In this document: positions 25,598-45,774 of the stretch, in pieces | Numbering within the stretch: the first letter of the stretch is position 1 | Layout: every line of letters starts with the position of its first letter | Assembly: GCF_020382885.2 (NCBI RefSeq) | Contig: NC_058511.1 | Span: 925,001-989,000, forward strand | Source: Scatophagus argus | Lineage: Eukaryota; Chordata; Actinopteri; Scatophagidae | Direction: 5' to 3' | DNA: 64,000 bases | Program-made: the position numbers and the translations under genes | The notes under the pieces: model-generated | What the model was told of the DNA's origin: nothing | The model's input: the letters and a program-made list of their open reading frames with translations, nothing else | Database searches by the model: none

Positions 25598-28034
25598 ATG
25601 AAGCGGCCGTGTGAGGACAGCAGCTCGGCGGAAAGCGACGTGGAGGAGACCATTGACGTGGGCCGTGAGAGCGTTTATCCGGGGTGAGTCTGGAGGAAAA
25701 CGTCCCGATCAAAGCTGACCTTCTGCACAGTGAAGACACCATAAAAGACCTTCTGCACAGTTTTATCTTAATGTGTTTCTTCAGAGTATAAGTCTTGTCT
25801 GCAGCATCTTAGTGTATATGAAATGTTAAAAGATGTTATTAATGATGTATTGACGTTAATTAATCTCGTCTGCTGACCCCTGAAGAACAACTCCTACACG
25901 CAACGTGTTACGTTTAAACACAAAGTCACTCAGAGGTTTTTCTCATCCTGTTACTCAACGTCCTTTTAAAATACTGTTCACTGAAGATTTAAGATGATGT
26001 TCATGTTACTGATGAACGGAATTTTAATCTGGTCAGTCAGGAGGAATCAAAACCTGAGACATCTGAAGTTTAAAGTTCATAATGTCCACAGTGCAGAATC
26101 TGAATTTCCTTAACAGCACTTAAAGTGCTCACTGAGCTGAGCACAAATCCATCCAAATATGAAGCTACAGCATTTGTGAAGCTTTTCTTAACATTCGAAT
26201 GAAGACTAAATCAAGTCAAGGTTATCGACCGCTGAAGGTGTGAAGACTTTGTGAAATGAAAACTGACTTTGACGGTTTCTGCAGCAGATTTTCAGGGGCT
26301 TTTCCTTCACTTACTAACTACAGTTGTTGGTCATCAACCGCCAAAACCAGAAAAGTTTTCTTTTCTTCTGGACTAAAGTTTGTCGCTTGAATGTTTTGAT
26401 TCAGTCATTATTTTGTCTTTCAGGCACATGAAGGCATCTTATCTAAGATGTGGGTCACCGACCACAACCACTCAAGTGATGGCGAGGAAGAAACGCAGAG
26501 GGGTAAACTTACTGTTTGTATCAGTACACTGTTGTAGTACATTATTACGCTGGTGTTACTGAAGGATTTAGTGCTCAGAGAAAATCTGAGGTTTCTGATG
26601 TTTTCTTTATTTGTCAGATCATCGAGAAGCGACGCAGAGACAGAATCAACAACAGCCTGTCCGAGTTACGGAGGCTCGTCCCCACAGCCTTCGAGAAGCA
26701 GGTGACAATCTGTTCATCCAAGAACCCCCACAGAGGTTCTTCCCGGGTTCTTCCCGGGTTCTGACCGGGTTCTGACCGGGTTCTGACCGAGTTCTAACCG
26801 GGTTCTAACAGGAACCAGACACGACCAATAAACAGACTCTTCACTCATCACTTCCTGTTCTCCTCAGCTCTGATGTTTCCTCCTTTAAGGCTCAGCCACA
26901 CCAGGCTGTTAGCGTCCGAGCTAACACCAGGCTGTTAGCGTCCAACAGGGCAAAGCAGAGGAGCAACACAAAAACATAATCACACGGCGGCCATTTTCTT
27001 CCAACGTCACGCTCAGGAAGCAAAACAAAGCGCTAGCGACGACGTAAACGTCTGAGGGGAAGGTGTGAATGTGGGCTCTGAGCAGCAATCGCGTCTCCAT
27101 GAGCTCGAAACGGTTCGGTGCTGTTCAGCGGCACGAATTCACGAGTCGCCAAAGCTGAGGTTGAAAATTCTCAGTGAAAAAATTTGTTTATTGTGACGTT
27201 TATAATGAGCTCAGGTTGTTTAAACACTGGTTGGACAAAGCCTTTTAGTACACCTGTCTGATCACCTGTCGGCGAGCCTGATTACTCCACATGATGAATC
27301 TGATTCCATGTGGTGTGTATCGACAGCTGGTTAACAGAACCGATTTAGACTTCAGAGACAAAACAAAGAAGAAGAATCACGTGCTCCATTCACTATTTTT
27401 GTCATCTATAGAAAAGAATAGATTGGAGTAGCGGTCTGGATGTTGCCTTCAGGCTAAAGTGAACGAAATGTTTAAATGAAACCTGCAGTGCGGTTGGTTT
27501 TCAGTGAATCAAGCTGCTGCTCCTCATCATGCTGACGTCCCTCAGTTGGATATGAAGTTTGTGGTTGTTTTACTGCTCAGGTGCATCCTGCCCTAACGTT
27601 TGGTTTGGTCTGTCAGGGTTCGGCCAAACTGGAGAAAGCCGAGATCCTGCAGATGACCGTGGACCATCTGAAGGTGCTGCAGGCCACGGGAGCCAAAGGT
27701 AACCTGAAAACTTTCACACGCATCGTTAATGAAAGACTCATTTCAGAAGACTTTCACCTCACTGTTATTTACCTATTAAAGTCACCATTTGGAAAGTATA
27801 CATGTTTACATGCATTCATCTCAGGATGTGTTTCATGTTTATTCATGTATTTATTTACTGACCACTGAATTCAATGGGAGTCCACAGACTGCACCCTGTG
27901 GACAGTCGGCTTTATGATGTGTTCAGGTGCAACTTTTAACAGGAGACTTGAGGCTGTGTGTCAGTCACTCGTTCTCTGAAGTCAGTTTGGATGTGATGTA
28001 CACCATCCAAACGCGTCAGTGTGTGTGTGTGTGT

Positions 28035-28072
<38 letters not shown>

Positions 28073-29403
28073 GTGTGTGTGTGTGAGGGAGGTGCTGAGT
28101 CCATGGGAAAACGCGTCAGAGATAAAAGCACCACTTGACCCTGAGCAGCGCTGTTTGCTTTCATGAAGTCAGCAGGGGTGGCGGGTGATGTTGGGGGGAG
28201 GGCGGGTGAGGAGGTGAGGGTCCTTCCCTCCGCAGCGTGTGTTTGGGTTTACCGGCAGCAGTGGAGCAAACACACACTCAGCCGATCACCTGGAACAAGT
28301 TGCCAAGTCACGCGGTCTGGTTTTAAGTGGCTGTGAGCACGTCGGTCGATGTGCTCTTCACTCCATGAAGGTCCGTTATCTTCTACTGCTTCAACATGCA
28401 AAGTCTATGAACACGAAAACGTGTTTCATGGACACAAGGAGTCGCCTCCTTCAGCACCTCCTCAGCGTGTGAGGGATCAGGTTTCACATTCATCCTGGAC
28501 CACGATTGGCCCCACGCTGGCTGTGATGACAGAAATCCTGCAGGTTCGTCGTTCAGCGGAAACCAGCTGCGCACCGTGAACGAGACCGCAGAACCACGTG
28601 TTCTCTTATGTTTTTGTCTTTATGGAAGCCGTCTTTAACACGCAGGATTTGACCCTCTGTCCCTCTGTGTGTCTGCAGGTTATTTTGACGCCCACGCTCT
28701 GGCCCTGGACTTCCTGTCTCTGGGTTTCAGGGAGTGTGTGACGGAGGTTTCGCGGTACCTGAGCGCCGTGGAGGGCCTGGACTCCAGTGACCCGCTGCGC
28801 TCCCGCCTCCTCTCCCACCTCACCTCCTGTGTGTCTCAACGTGAGGCCACTGCCCTCACCCTGACCTCCCATTCACCACATCACCCGCACCAGCAGCCTC
28901 ACCCTTTGCCTCACCCCTTCCACCACCATCACTGGGCTGCCGCCGCCGCCGCCGTCGCCACCGCCGCAGCATTTCGACCTCTGCCTGCCGCGTCGTACGG
29001 ACTGAGCGGGCTTCCTGTTCCTCCAGACGCTGGAGGAGGTGGAGCCCCCCAGAGGCTGGTGGAGTTGTCAAAACACAGCGTAGCTGCCTCCTTTTCCGCC
29101 TACGCAGACTCCACCAGCTCCTCCCCTCCTTCCTCCTCCTCCTCCTCTTCGTGTTCGTCTCTCGTGGTCCCCGGCGCCCCCACTCCTCTGTCCGCCTCCC
29201 TCCACTCCCTCTCGGCGTCGTTTCCCCTCACGCTCCACGGAGGTTTCCCCATCCCCATGGTCCCTCCCTCCTCCTTCACCTCCTCCAGCGCCACCACCAG
29301 TCCTCCCATCTCCTCTTCCTCGTCCTCCTCCTCCTCCTCCCAGACTCCTCACAGCAGCAGTAAGCCGTACAGGCCGTGGGGAACTGAGGTCGGAGCTTTC
29401 TGA
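25598..29403 (+). CDS. hey2: Hey2 bHLH-Orange transcriptional repressor
   Basis: A nuclear Notch effector that represses E-box and N-box genes in heart and vascular development. Coding exons 25598-25683, 26424-26502, 26618-26701, 27617-27698 and 28679-29403 join in frame to 351 residues. The N-terminus [15 protein letters not shown] is Hey2-like. The bHLH spans about 49-104 (basic part [14 protein letters not shown], then [15 protein letters not shown] and [17 protein letters not shown]), with Gly in the basic region where Hes proteins carry Pro. The Orange domain spans about 112-160 ([20 protein letters not shown]). The C-terminus has the YRPW motif (341-344) followed by GTEVGAF; the Val favours Hey2 over Hey1. 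The last exon carries His-rich, Ala-rich and Ser-rich runs larger than I recall for human HEY2. The start is the only in-frame ATG giving this N-terminus. Confidence 0.97.
26737..26813 (+). repeat. 11-bp minisatellite in hey2 intron 3
   Basis: Seven copies of an 11-base unit, TTCTTCCCGGG drifting to TTCTGACCGGG and TTCTAACCGGG, start 36 bases after the exon 3 donor. About 80 bases further on, a second duplication repeats ACACCAGGCTGTTAGCGTCC twice (about 26897-26944). Confidence 0.9.
28017..28085. repeat. (GT)n microsatellite in hey2 intron 4
   Basis: An interrupted GT array of about 33 units between the last two coding exons of hey2. Confidence 0.9.
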
Positions 29404-29516
29404 CGGTTTGACTTCACTGCACGCAAACGTCTGACAGCTTTAACAGCCTGAAAAACACTCTAACCACCAAACGACTCAGAGACCGTTTTACTGACTGGTT
29501 CTAACACTCGTCACTA

Positions 29517-29654
29517 TTAAAGGAACAGTCCACCCAGCAATGAAAACTCAGCCATCATCTCCTCACCCTCAGGAGCTCCAGACCTTCCATCAGCATGGAG
29601 GTGAGGAGATGGTGTCTGTTCAACAGTTCATCATGGGGTGAACTGTTCCTTTAA
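29517..29654. mobile_element. Short MITE with terminal inverted repeats
   Basis: The left end AAAGGAACAGTCCACCC is the reverse complement, with one or two changes, of the right end GGGGTGAACTGTTCCTTT. TTAA/TAA flanks both ends. Length is about 138 bases with no coding capacity. This AAAGGAACAGTTCACCC terminus is very common in fish genomes; related single ends occur at about 33370 and 59057. Confidence 0.75.
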
Positions 29655-30239
29655 CGTGTTAACCTCTGAGGTGTTTTGACTGTTTTCCACCTGCTGATTT
29701 GTGATCAGTTCTTCTAAAAATTCTGCGATATGTTGACTTCCTGTTCAGACGCACTGACCCGATTCAACAAGTTTTACATGTTTAGTTCGACCAAAGTGCG
29801 GAAAATCTGTGAGCTGTTTTTAAGGATTTACTTCTTCAGCAGAAGCCAATGAGCTTAGAGCTGAGAGCCACAGACAGGAAGTCAGAAAGCACTGAGAGCA
29901 AATTGTTGGTTTGGATTCTTTTTGTGGGATTTCTCGATGATAACAGAAAGTAGAACTGGGTCCGATTTTTTCTGTAAGTCATGCAAACCAAAGAACCAAA
30001 GTCTTCCTCTGAGATAATTGGACACTTTGAGGGGAGGAGCCAACCTGCAGACCTGCCAACACCTGTACAGACCCAGACGTACAGCTGTATGTCCAGACTG
30101 GTGCAAACCGGGATGAAGACTAACACAGGGACACTGATGGTGACTGTGAACCGACTGAAACTCCACACCAAAGCCTTTTCCACCTTTTTAATTACCTGTG
30201 ATTAACGTGTAAAGTGCCACCAGATGTGCTGTCTTTACA

Positions 30240-30245
30240 AATAAA
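30240..30245 (+). terminator. hey2 poly(A) signal
   Basis: AATAAA about 840 bases past the hey2 stop codon; no earlier canonical hexamer was seen in the 3' UTR. Confidence 0.65.
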
Positions 30246-30260
30246 GATGAAGTAACGAGA

Positions 30261-31700
30261 TTGCTGCTGTCCTGAGTCGTGCGGCTCTTATTTCCCAGTA
30301 TGAAGCAGTTGAATGGCGACAGATTGAGCCCGAGTGTGTCTGAAATCATTCAGTCTTAAAATGGAGGCAACTCCGAGTCTCCACACTGCAGTCCCAAGCT
30401 GTTAAAGTATCCCAGAGTCAAACAGCGCACACACACGGTAATCCACTCCTCCTCTGCCTTCATCTTGCAGTTGATTTACACGCTGAAATCACTGCTGCGC
30501 CCGTTAAATCCTCCCACAGAAGAAAACGGCGTCATTTCCAGCTGAATGGAGGATTAAAGGCTGACAGGCCTGGGAACAACCCGGCAGGCCGTAAATCCGC
30601 CCCGGTCAGCCGACGCGGTTCTCACGCCGGGACGCCGCTTTGAAGTGACCGGCAGTAAACTGGGTGACATGAGCCCACCACATACAACACGCAGAGTGAC
30701 GAGACCCTGAAGTAACCAGACGTCCAGCGCAAAGTCGAGAGACGTTCCAGTTAAACACGTGAGCCATTTTAATGGCTTAAAAGTGAAGAGCTGCTGTGCC
30801 CACTGGCAAGCTGAAAAAGGTTTTCACACATTATTTTATTTCATTCATTTTTGTTTGTCTATAAGGCTGCTTGACTTGCAAAATCAGCTTTTAAACTGAC
30901 GAGCATCATATGAGCAAGTCATGGCACAGAAAATGATTTGTCTTTGCCTCTCAGTTCACTTGATAAGCTTCCGTTAGCACTCAAACACCTCGCGGCCATC
31001 ATCACGGTTCGACGGGGTTCGGTCCAGGCACACCTGTGGCAGGTGGTTCAGCAGCCTACAGGTGTAAGGGTTGGTTCTGTGGTGAGTCCCTGAACAGGCT
31101 GCCCAGGCCTTCACAGACAGACCTTTACATGCTAATGTGTGTGTATACATTTATTATTTAGAGTCAGTATGTTTTGTCCAGCGGCGACTGCTCCGAGGAC
31201 ACGGTGATCTGCAGACGCAGTGATGGTCAGCTCGTCGCCGATTGGCTTCACACATTCAGGATGAACTGTGATGACTTTCTCATCTTTTTCATCAGGTCAA
31301 CATTTTAATGTGTGCACTCGTTTGGTTTATGAAGACAAAAATGCATTCTGTGTCCACTGCCAATTAACAAATGTTAGCATGCTAATGCGCTAATACGCTA
31401 AACATGTTAGCATGTTGAAGATAAGTCAAGGTTCACATCATGTGCTCAGAGCTCATGATGAAGGTTTGAAATATTTCAAGTTACAGCAAACAGTCTTCAA
31501 CAAAACAAATTCAAGGAAACATCGACTGCTTTGTTTTCTGACATTTTTAGTTTGTTTATCTTGGAAAAGGAGCTCAGACCTTCAGATCTGAGAGAGCAGA
31601 TGTCCAGCAGGAGCAAAGGTTTGTCACGAAAACAAAAGAGTCTCTATGGTTTCAGCATTGTTACCCCACGTGGACACCCTGAATGCTGCGTGTCTCTGCT
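30261..31700. other. Convergent intergenic region hey2-glo1
   Basis: The two genes converge here. The glo1 3' UTR occupies an unknown part of the right side; an AATAAA on the minus strand at 31150-31155 is a candidate end. A cluster of TTAGC/GCTAA pentamers lies at about 31373-31415. I see no gene. Confidence 0.5.
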
Positions 31701-34297
31701 TCAAGGCGACAGTAAGGAGAACATGTTGTTAGGACTTAAAATCTCAATCCAGTAGCCATCAGGGTCCTGAATGAAGGCCAGATTCTTCATTTTACCTGTG
31801 AGAAGGGGAGCAGGGCGCTTTAGCATAGCATGAGATGTAATTCATAACACACACAACATCATGAGAGTGTGAGCTCCACCTTCTGGTCGAAATGTGAACC
31901 ACAACATGTGGCCGAGGCTGAGAAATGGATTCAAAATATTTATTAATATTTACTGTTTGCATTGCGCTGTAAATCAAATTAATCAACAGTTTGTACAAGT
32001 ACAGCAGAAACACATCTGTTGACACACACACACACACACACACACACAAACCATCCCACTGACACAAATACTAGAGCACCAAATGTGGATTAATCCGCTG
32101 CTGAAAATAGTCCCAAAGGAACAGTTTCATGTTTTTGACGTTAAAAAAACATAGAGGATGTTTAGAACCTTTTCAGAAGACAAAGTTCTCACCTGAGTCT
32201 GGCTTCTTGACAAACGTCACTTTTTGTTCTTCAAATAACTTGCATGCAGCATCGACATCAGGAACAGCAATACCAATATGACCTGCAACGAGACGGCGGG
32301 TTACAGCAAAGTGTGGCTTTCACCTGTTTTCTCTCACCTTCCACCGAAATAACGTTAAAATCAGTTCATTCTATCACACAACAGCAAAGAAAAGGCAGAT
32401 GGGACAGTAAAGAAAGAATCGTTTCAAAGCTACTTTAAGCCATTTTCTTGTGTGTGTCTACAGGAAACTTCTCACCAAATCCTCGCGGTTCGTTGTTCCC
32501 GTTGTGGTAGGACAGACTTTCATCAGACTCGGAGCCCCAGTTACTGACAGACAGAGGAGTGAAATCACTGAGACATTCATTTCACCAGGTGTTTCAGGGT
32601 GGATCTGTGCTCGTCATACGCACTGCGTGAGCTCCAGCGTGGCTCGGCGAGAGAAGGTCCACGCCGTCCTGTCCTTAATGTCGGCCGGGATGTCCGACTT
32701 TTCCTCGTAACCCAGGAAGTAGAGGGTGAAACGCATGGAAGAGAAGTCGATTTTCTGGAGCAAACTGGAGGCCACAGAGGAGCCCAGTGGGTGATGGTTT
32801 GAACAAGAGCACGTGATTGTATAAAACCTCAGAACATAAAGAAGTTTGAAGACTCACGTCATGCCGAGGATTCGAGTGTAAAAGTCCAGAGATCTTGCTG
32901 GATCTTTGACCCTCAGCATCGTCTGCTGCATCATGTAGTCCTGCACAGACCACAATAAAGCTGCATTATCATCACCTTGTCTAAGTCACTTGCATCTGTA
33001 GGACCAAACCCTGATGTTTTCACTCGGCGGCGTTTTAGCCTCCTTCAGCTCAGAGTTTTGGTTTGTGGCGTATTTTCAGCTCAGCACACAGTCAGACACC
33101 AGCAGGACTCAGCAGCTGAAGAGCTGGTGGACACGGAGACCTAACAGGATGTACGCTCACCAGATGGACAGAACAGCACTGCAGTGGGAAGATGTCTGCT
33201 GGATGTGAGTGTCAGCTCTTTGCTAACATGTTAGCTGTTAGCAATGTGTCAATCACAGGGTGGCCCCGCCCCACAGCGCCCCCCGCTTTATGGTCTCTGC
33301 AAAGTGAACGTCATGTCGTGGTGAAGAACACTTGAAACTACTGACTGAGAACACAAACGCATCGAATCTAAAGGGTCAGTTCACCCAAGTTAAAAAATCG
33401 TAAATTGTTTAAATAGTTAGAGACCGTGGTGGGTGGGACCAAGTACATTTACTGCACTGCATTTATTTTAAACTGTAGTTTGTAATGTTGATTATTTACG
33501 CCAATATGATAATTTATGATAGACTATATTGTCAGACAGTAGACAAAGTTGTTTGCTGAAACATTAGCGAGTAGCATATGAATACATTATGAATTAGAAT
33601 ACAGATAATGCAGATATTTACTATCCTCCACAATGAGTACTTCTGCTTTTTGCGGGACTTTTACTTGTAAAGAGTACTTTTACTTAAGTTTCTCTGGCTT
33701 ATTACCAATAAAAGTGACTTTAGAAAAACTGTTAGGCTCACTGTGAGCTTCTTCACAAGGAGAAGGTCACACTGTGTTCTGTGGATTATCCACACTCACC
33801 AGGACCAGGGTTTCTGGAAAAACTGGATGTTGTTGAGTTTTTCCAAGTGTCACTACGGCACCACAAACTCCATTCAGAGCTGTTCAGGTAATCTCAGAGG
33901 CGAAACAGAAAGTGTCTACATGGTCAGAAAGCAGCAGAAGGGACCAGCTGAGGAACCTGCAGGGTTTTCAGTCTGAGGACGAGCGGGAGTCCTGCTCTGG
34001 ACCTACTTTAACAGGCATTGGCAGCTTTTCTACAAAATGTAGTAAAAGTGTATAAAGCTGTGAGTGTTGCCTACAGGAATCTGCTGCTCTGAAGTCACAC
34101 ATGAATTACTGACAACAGGTTGGGCAGCATTGCAACCTCACAACGCAGTCCGAGCGTCCTGCCAGAGCAGTCAGATAAAGTGAATCCATTAAAAGTGAAG
34201 CAGACATTAAAGAGCAGACGGTCACCTTCGTGATGGGGTCTCCCTCTTTGCAGGCAGCAGCCACAGCCTCGTCCGACAGGCCTCCTCTGCCCTCCAT
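31701..34297 (-). CDS. glo1: Glyoxalase I (lactoylglutathione lyase)
   Basis: A cytosolic zinc enzyme that converts the hemithioacetal of methylglyoxal and glutathione to S-lactoylglutathione. Exons on the minus strand: 34226-34297, 32858-32940, 32624-32764, 32476-32543, 32193-32282 and 31701-31795. They join in phase to 182 residues (human 184). The four expected metal ligands are present at a constant offset from human: Gln30 in MMQQTMLRV, Glu96 in ATLELTHNWG, His123 in [11 protein letters not shown] and Glu169 in DGYWIEIL. The chosen ATG has a strong context (GCCATGG). An in-frame ATG 27 bases upstream (34322-34324) would add nine residues but has a poor context. The exon 3 donor is GTGCGT, splitting the His codon of LTHNWG. 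No lesion is seen. Confidence 0.96.
32023..32049. repeat. (CA)n microsatellite in glo1 intron
   Basis: A short CA array in the last intron of glo1. Confidence 0.8.
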
Positions 34298-35510
34298 GGC
34301 TCCCAGCTCAGACTGAGCCCACATTCAGCTTCCTCCAAACACTCCTTCCCTGTGCTGCCTTCAGGTGCTGCTCCTACGATTGTGCCTCCCAGACAGGGTA
34401 ATATTTGGTGGATGTTTAGCTTTAGGAATCACAGTTAGATTGTCAAAGTTTTTATCTTTGACTTGTGCATGTTGATAGTGATGTCGTCTACTGTGCATTT
34501 ACTATAAATTAAATATGTACACATTTGCCTGAAACATGAAGCAGCTGTGCAGAAGGCAGCAGTGAAGCTGCTGACAAACTTGCTTTATTTCACTGGCGTT
34601 TTGACGTCCTCTCGCTGCTCTTAAAGGTGTCAGAGTTTCTCAGTTGTGATATTTCTGACAGACCCTGAAGGCAGCAGGATTTTTTTTCAGGCAGGTGCCT
34701 CAGGTGAGGGGCGTGGTCACAGGTCAGCCGCTGCCTTCAATCCTCCCAGAATACTTGTGAAAACAACAGGCACAGAGCAGAAACCTAAACTGCAAAGGAG
34801 AAGTTAAATTCCACTTCAGTGTGTGCTGGTACTGCCAACACGTGTTTTATCTGCTCCACAGAGCGTGAACCACCTCACAGTACAGGCTGTGGTACACGCT
34901 GTGGTACACGCTGTGGTACACGCTGTGGTACAGGCTGTGGTACACGCTGGGGGCACAACTCAGGATTTTGAAACATTCAGGTAGAAAAATGCAGTAAAGC
35001 TGAGGCAGGTCTGAACAGGCTGCACGTATTTCCAGGTGAGGGAGGCTGAAGTCTCCGCGACGGCATATCAGGACCATCGGGTTACAAAAACATATTAGAG
35101 CTCGGGTGGAGGCGTGTTGTTGGAGAAACTACAGAAAGCCACTGGGTGTTAGTTTGTTGTCAGTGAAACACTGTGAAATTAGTGGCAAAGGTTAATAATT
35201 ATGAAATCTAAATACCATTCAAATTAATGCATCAAAGTCCCACACTGACTGAACTCCGACTGCCTTTCAGTCCGTTTGATCTCACTTTTATTACTCATCA
35301 GCTTGTGACTTTAATCTCAGTTTTTTCTTGCAAACTTACTCTTACTCTCTCAGAATGAGTGTTCCAAAAATATATAAAAAAAATAAAAATAAAAAGACAT
35401 CACAACATCTGGAAAACGTTCAGGATTAGAAAACCCTTGAATCAGGCGAGAAGTCAAATTCTCACGTCTGTAGAGCAAATGAAGATAACATGCGACACTT
35501 GAACACAAAT
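34298..35510. other. Intergenic region glo1-bub1
   Basis: It holds the glo1 promoter on its left side (no clear TATA box) and ends at the bub1 3' end. Both genes are on the minus strand, so glo1 lies downstream of bub1. The only notable structure is a 12-bp tandem repeat at 34886-34950. Confidence 0.5.
34886..34950. repeat. 12-bp minisatellite
   Basis: Five full copies and part of a sixth of GCTGTGGTACAC, with one copy carrying a base change. Because the unit is a multiple of three it keeps a frame open on the minus strand with a repeating VYHS tetrapeptide, but no exon or domain surrounds it. Confidence 0.9.
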
Positions 35511-35516
35511 TTTATT
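35511..35516 (-). terminator. bub1 poly(A) signal
   Basis: AATAAA on the minus strand about 180 bases past the bub1 stop codon at 35692. Confidence 0.7.
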
Positions 35517-35691
35517 CTGCAAAGAAAAACGGTCATCACTTCCAGATGTCAAGCAGTTTGGAAGCAGATAAAACGAAGAGAAAAAGCAAATAAAGGATTG
35601 ACATGTTTTATATGTACAAAATAGAAAAGAGCCGTGAGAGGTGACGTTTCACCACACCTCTCGTGGTTTCAGAGGAGGAGGTCCGTCTCCG

Positions 35692-44189
<8,498 letters not shown>

Positions 44190-44351
44190 CGCGCTTTAAC
44201 TTCATAAAGCTCTTAAAAACTGAAAAACAGGGTGCGCTATTTCCGACCAGTATATTTAAAATGTAAACTAACCAATTTCGCTGAATAACTTTAGCGTTAG
44301 GCTTGTTTATCCCCTGTGAGAAACAGCAGGTCCTAACTGTTTGCGTTTCAT

Positions 44352-44374
44352 TTCAAATTTCGCGCTCATCCAAT
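44352..44374 (-). promoter_or_regulatory. bub1 cell-cycle promoter: CDE/CHR and CCAAT box
   Basis: In bub1 sense the sequence reads ATTGG, a few bases, GCGCG, AAAT, TTGAA: a CDE and a CHR separated by the canonical four bases, with an inverted CCAAT box just upstream. It lies about 165-185 bases before the bub1 start codon. CDE/CHR pairs bind DREAM and MMB complexes and give G2/M expression; NF-Y binds the CCAAT box. This fits the expected timing of Bub1. Confidence 0.7.
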
Positions 44375-44970
44375 AGCAACGAGGCCTCTTCTTCTTCTTT
44401 TCCTTTAATGGCGAATGGCAACTGACGTTTAAGGTGCACTACTGCCAACCGCCTTGCTAGCGTGTGGTCTAGCGCTCTGTATTTCAATATGAAGTTAATA
44501 AAAATAAAATTAACATCAAACAAGTGGATCTTCTTTATTAAACCAGTTTCTTTTCAAGCTTTAAGGGCATTAACATGTCCATTTAACGCTGAATAGATTT
44601 GTTTAGGATGAGCATTCCACTCTACATTTCTGAAGCATCTCTTTAGCTTTTCTCTGTTTTATACCAACACGTTCAGCAGTTTCTTCTCTTTTCTAAAGAG
44701 CCCGTCTATTCTACTGACATTAGAAATTCTGTTTCTCTCTTCATTTGATTTCCGGTTTGAGTTTTCAAAATAAAACGTCGTAGTACATAAATAAAATATA
44801 TTCATAGCTTTGTGATCGTGAGAAAATGCAAATTAATCAACACCAGTGATTAAAGCTGTTAATAAAATTAATGAATCTGTCTTTCTTTTGCCCGGATATA
44901 CGAAAACTGAGCAGCCCGTGAGGACCCGTTTAAGAAACCCCTTACATGCTAGTAAGCAGCAGAGCTCGCG

Positions 44971-45107
44971 ACGTTACGTCGCCGCCATTTTGTTTCACCG
45001 GGAGTAAAGAAACTAACCTGAAAAGCACCGGCGTGAACATTTTCCTTTATTTGAAGCACATTTCATACGGCGGATCAGCATCGTGCACCCAAGTTTAGAT
45101 TCGCATG
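44971..45107 (+). promoter_or_regulatory. Probable syncrip promoter and 5' noncoding exon
   Basis: GACGTTACGTCGCC followed by GCCGCCATTTTG (44981-44992) gives a CRE-like half and a YY1 site (AAAATGGCGGC on the other strand), a combination typical of housekeeping transcription starts. A donor GTACGT follows at 45108, and the coding exon acceptor is at 45774, so 44990-45107 is the likely first exon. The exact start is inferred. Confidence 0.5.
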
Positions 45108-45774
45108 GTACGTACACGCGAAACTAAGTGACCTGTAGGAACATGTTGTGTTGAGTGAGTGGTCTGCAGACACTGATGTTGGATGGCTTCCACGACCGGT
45201 CAGTGTTAACATTAGCTTCAGCAGCTCGTTTATATGGCTACCCGGCATTTTGAAAAATATGTCCGCTTTGATTGACGACCGATTAAACAGGTGTTCTATG
45301 TATGCCATGCGTGGACCTAATTTAGAAGGACTCGAATGCTCAGAAGGATTTTCTTTCCTGGTTCGTTTGGGGTTACGTTCATTCAATTTGTACTTCCACA
45401 CGCGCCGTGCACACTGGGGCCTGTGATGTACCCGAGCCAGCGACGCTAGCTAACATTAGCTCACAGAGGTGTGGTGCATGCTTCAAAATGAACTGTATTT
45501 CACCGGTGTTATTAACTTGCTACAGTATGTGTCTGTAAGCTAGTGTGAACGGCATTCGTATTATTGTTGAGAATCAGACCACAAAGTTTCACAAGCGCGA
45601 TCCGAATGTGGTGCGTTTACTGTACTTGTGTGTGTACTCACAGAAGACACTCAGTCTTACAGTTCGTCAGCGGTGTTTACTCTTGAACGATGGCGCCAAA
45701 CCGCACACTTAATTTGTTGTTTCGGTTTCTGTTGTGAGCACAGTGATGTAACTGCAATAATCTTATTTACACAG

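Larger units (their letters stand above)
29404..30260 (+). other. hey2 3' UTR
   Basis: It extends from the stop codon to just past the AATAAA at 30240-30245. It contains a palindromic MITE at 29517-29654, which would be transcribed as part of the mRNA and could fold into a stem. Confidence 0.6.
44190..45774. other. Divergent bub1/syncrip promoter region
   Basis: The two genes run away from each other. bub1 control elements sit at 44350-44375 and the probable syncrip first exon begins near 44990. Between about 44380 and 44940 the DNA is AT-rich, with nothing recognisable. 45109-45774 is the likely first syncrip intron. Confidence 0.55.

Noticed and set aside
28239-28472. Frame in hey2 intron 4
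   Set aside because: No similarity to Hey proteins, and the flanking exons are in phase without it.
34886-34950. CRISPR-like array
   Set aside because: The units are 12 bases and contiguous, with no spacers, in vertebrate DNA.
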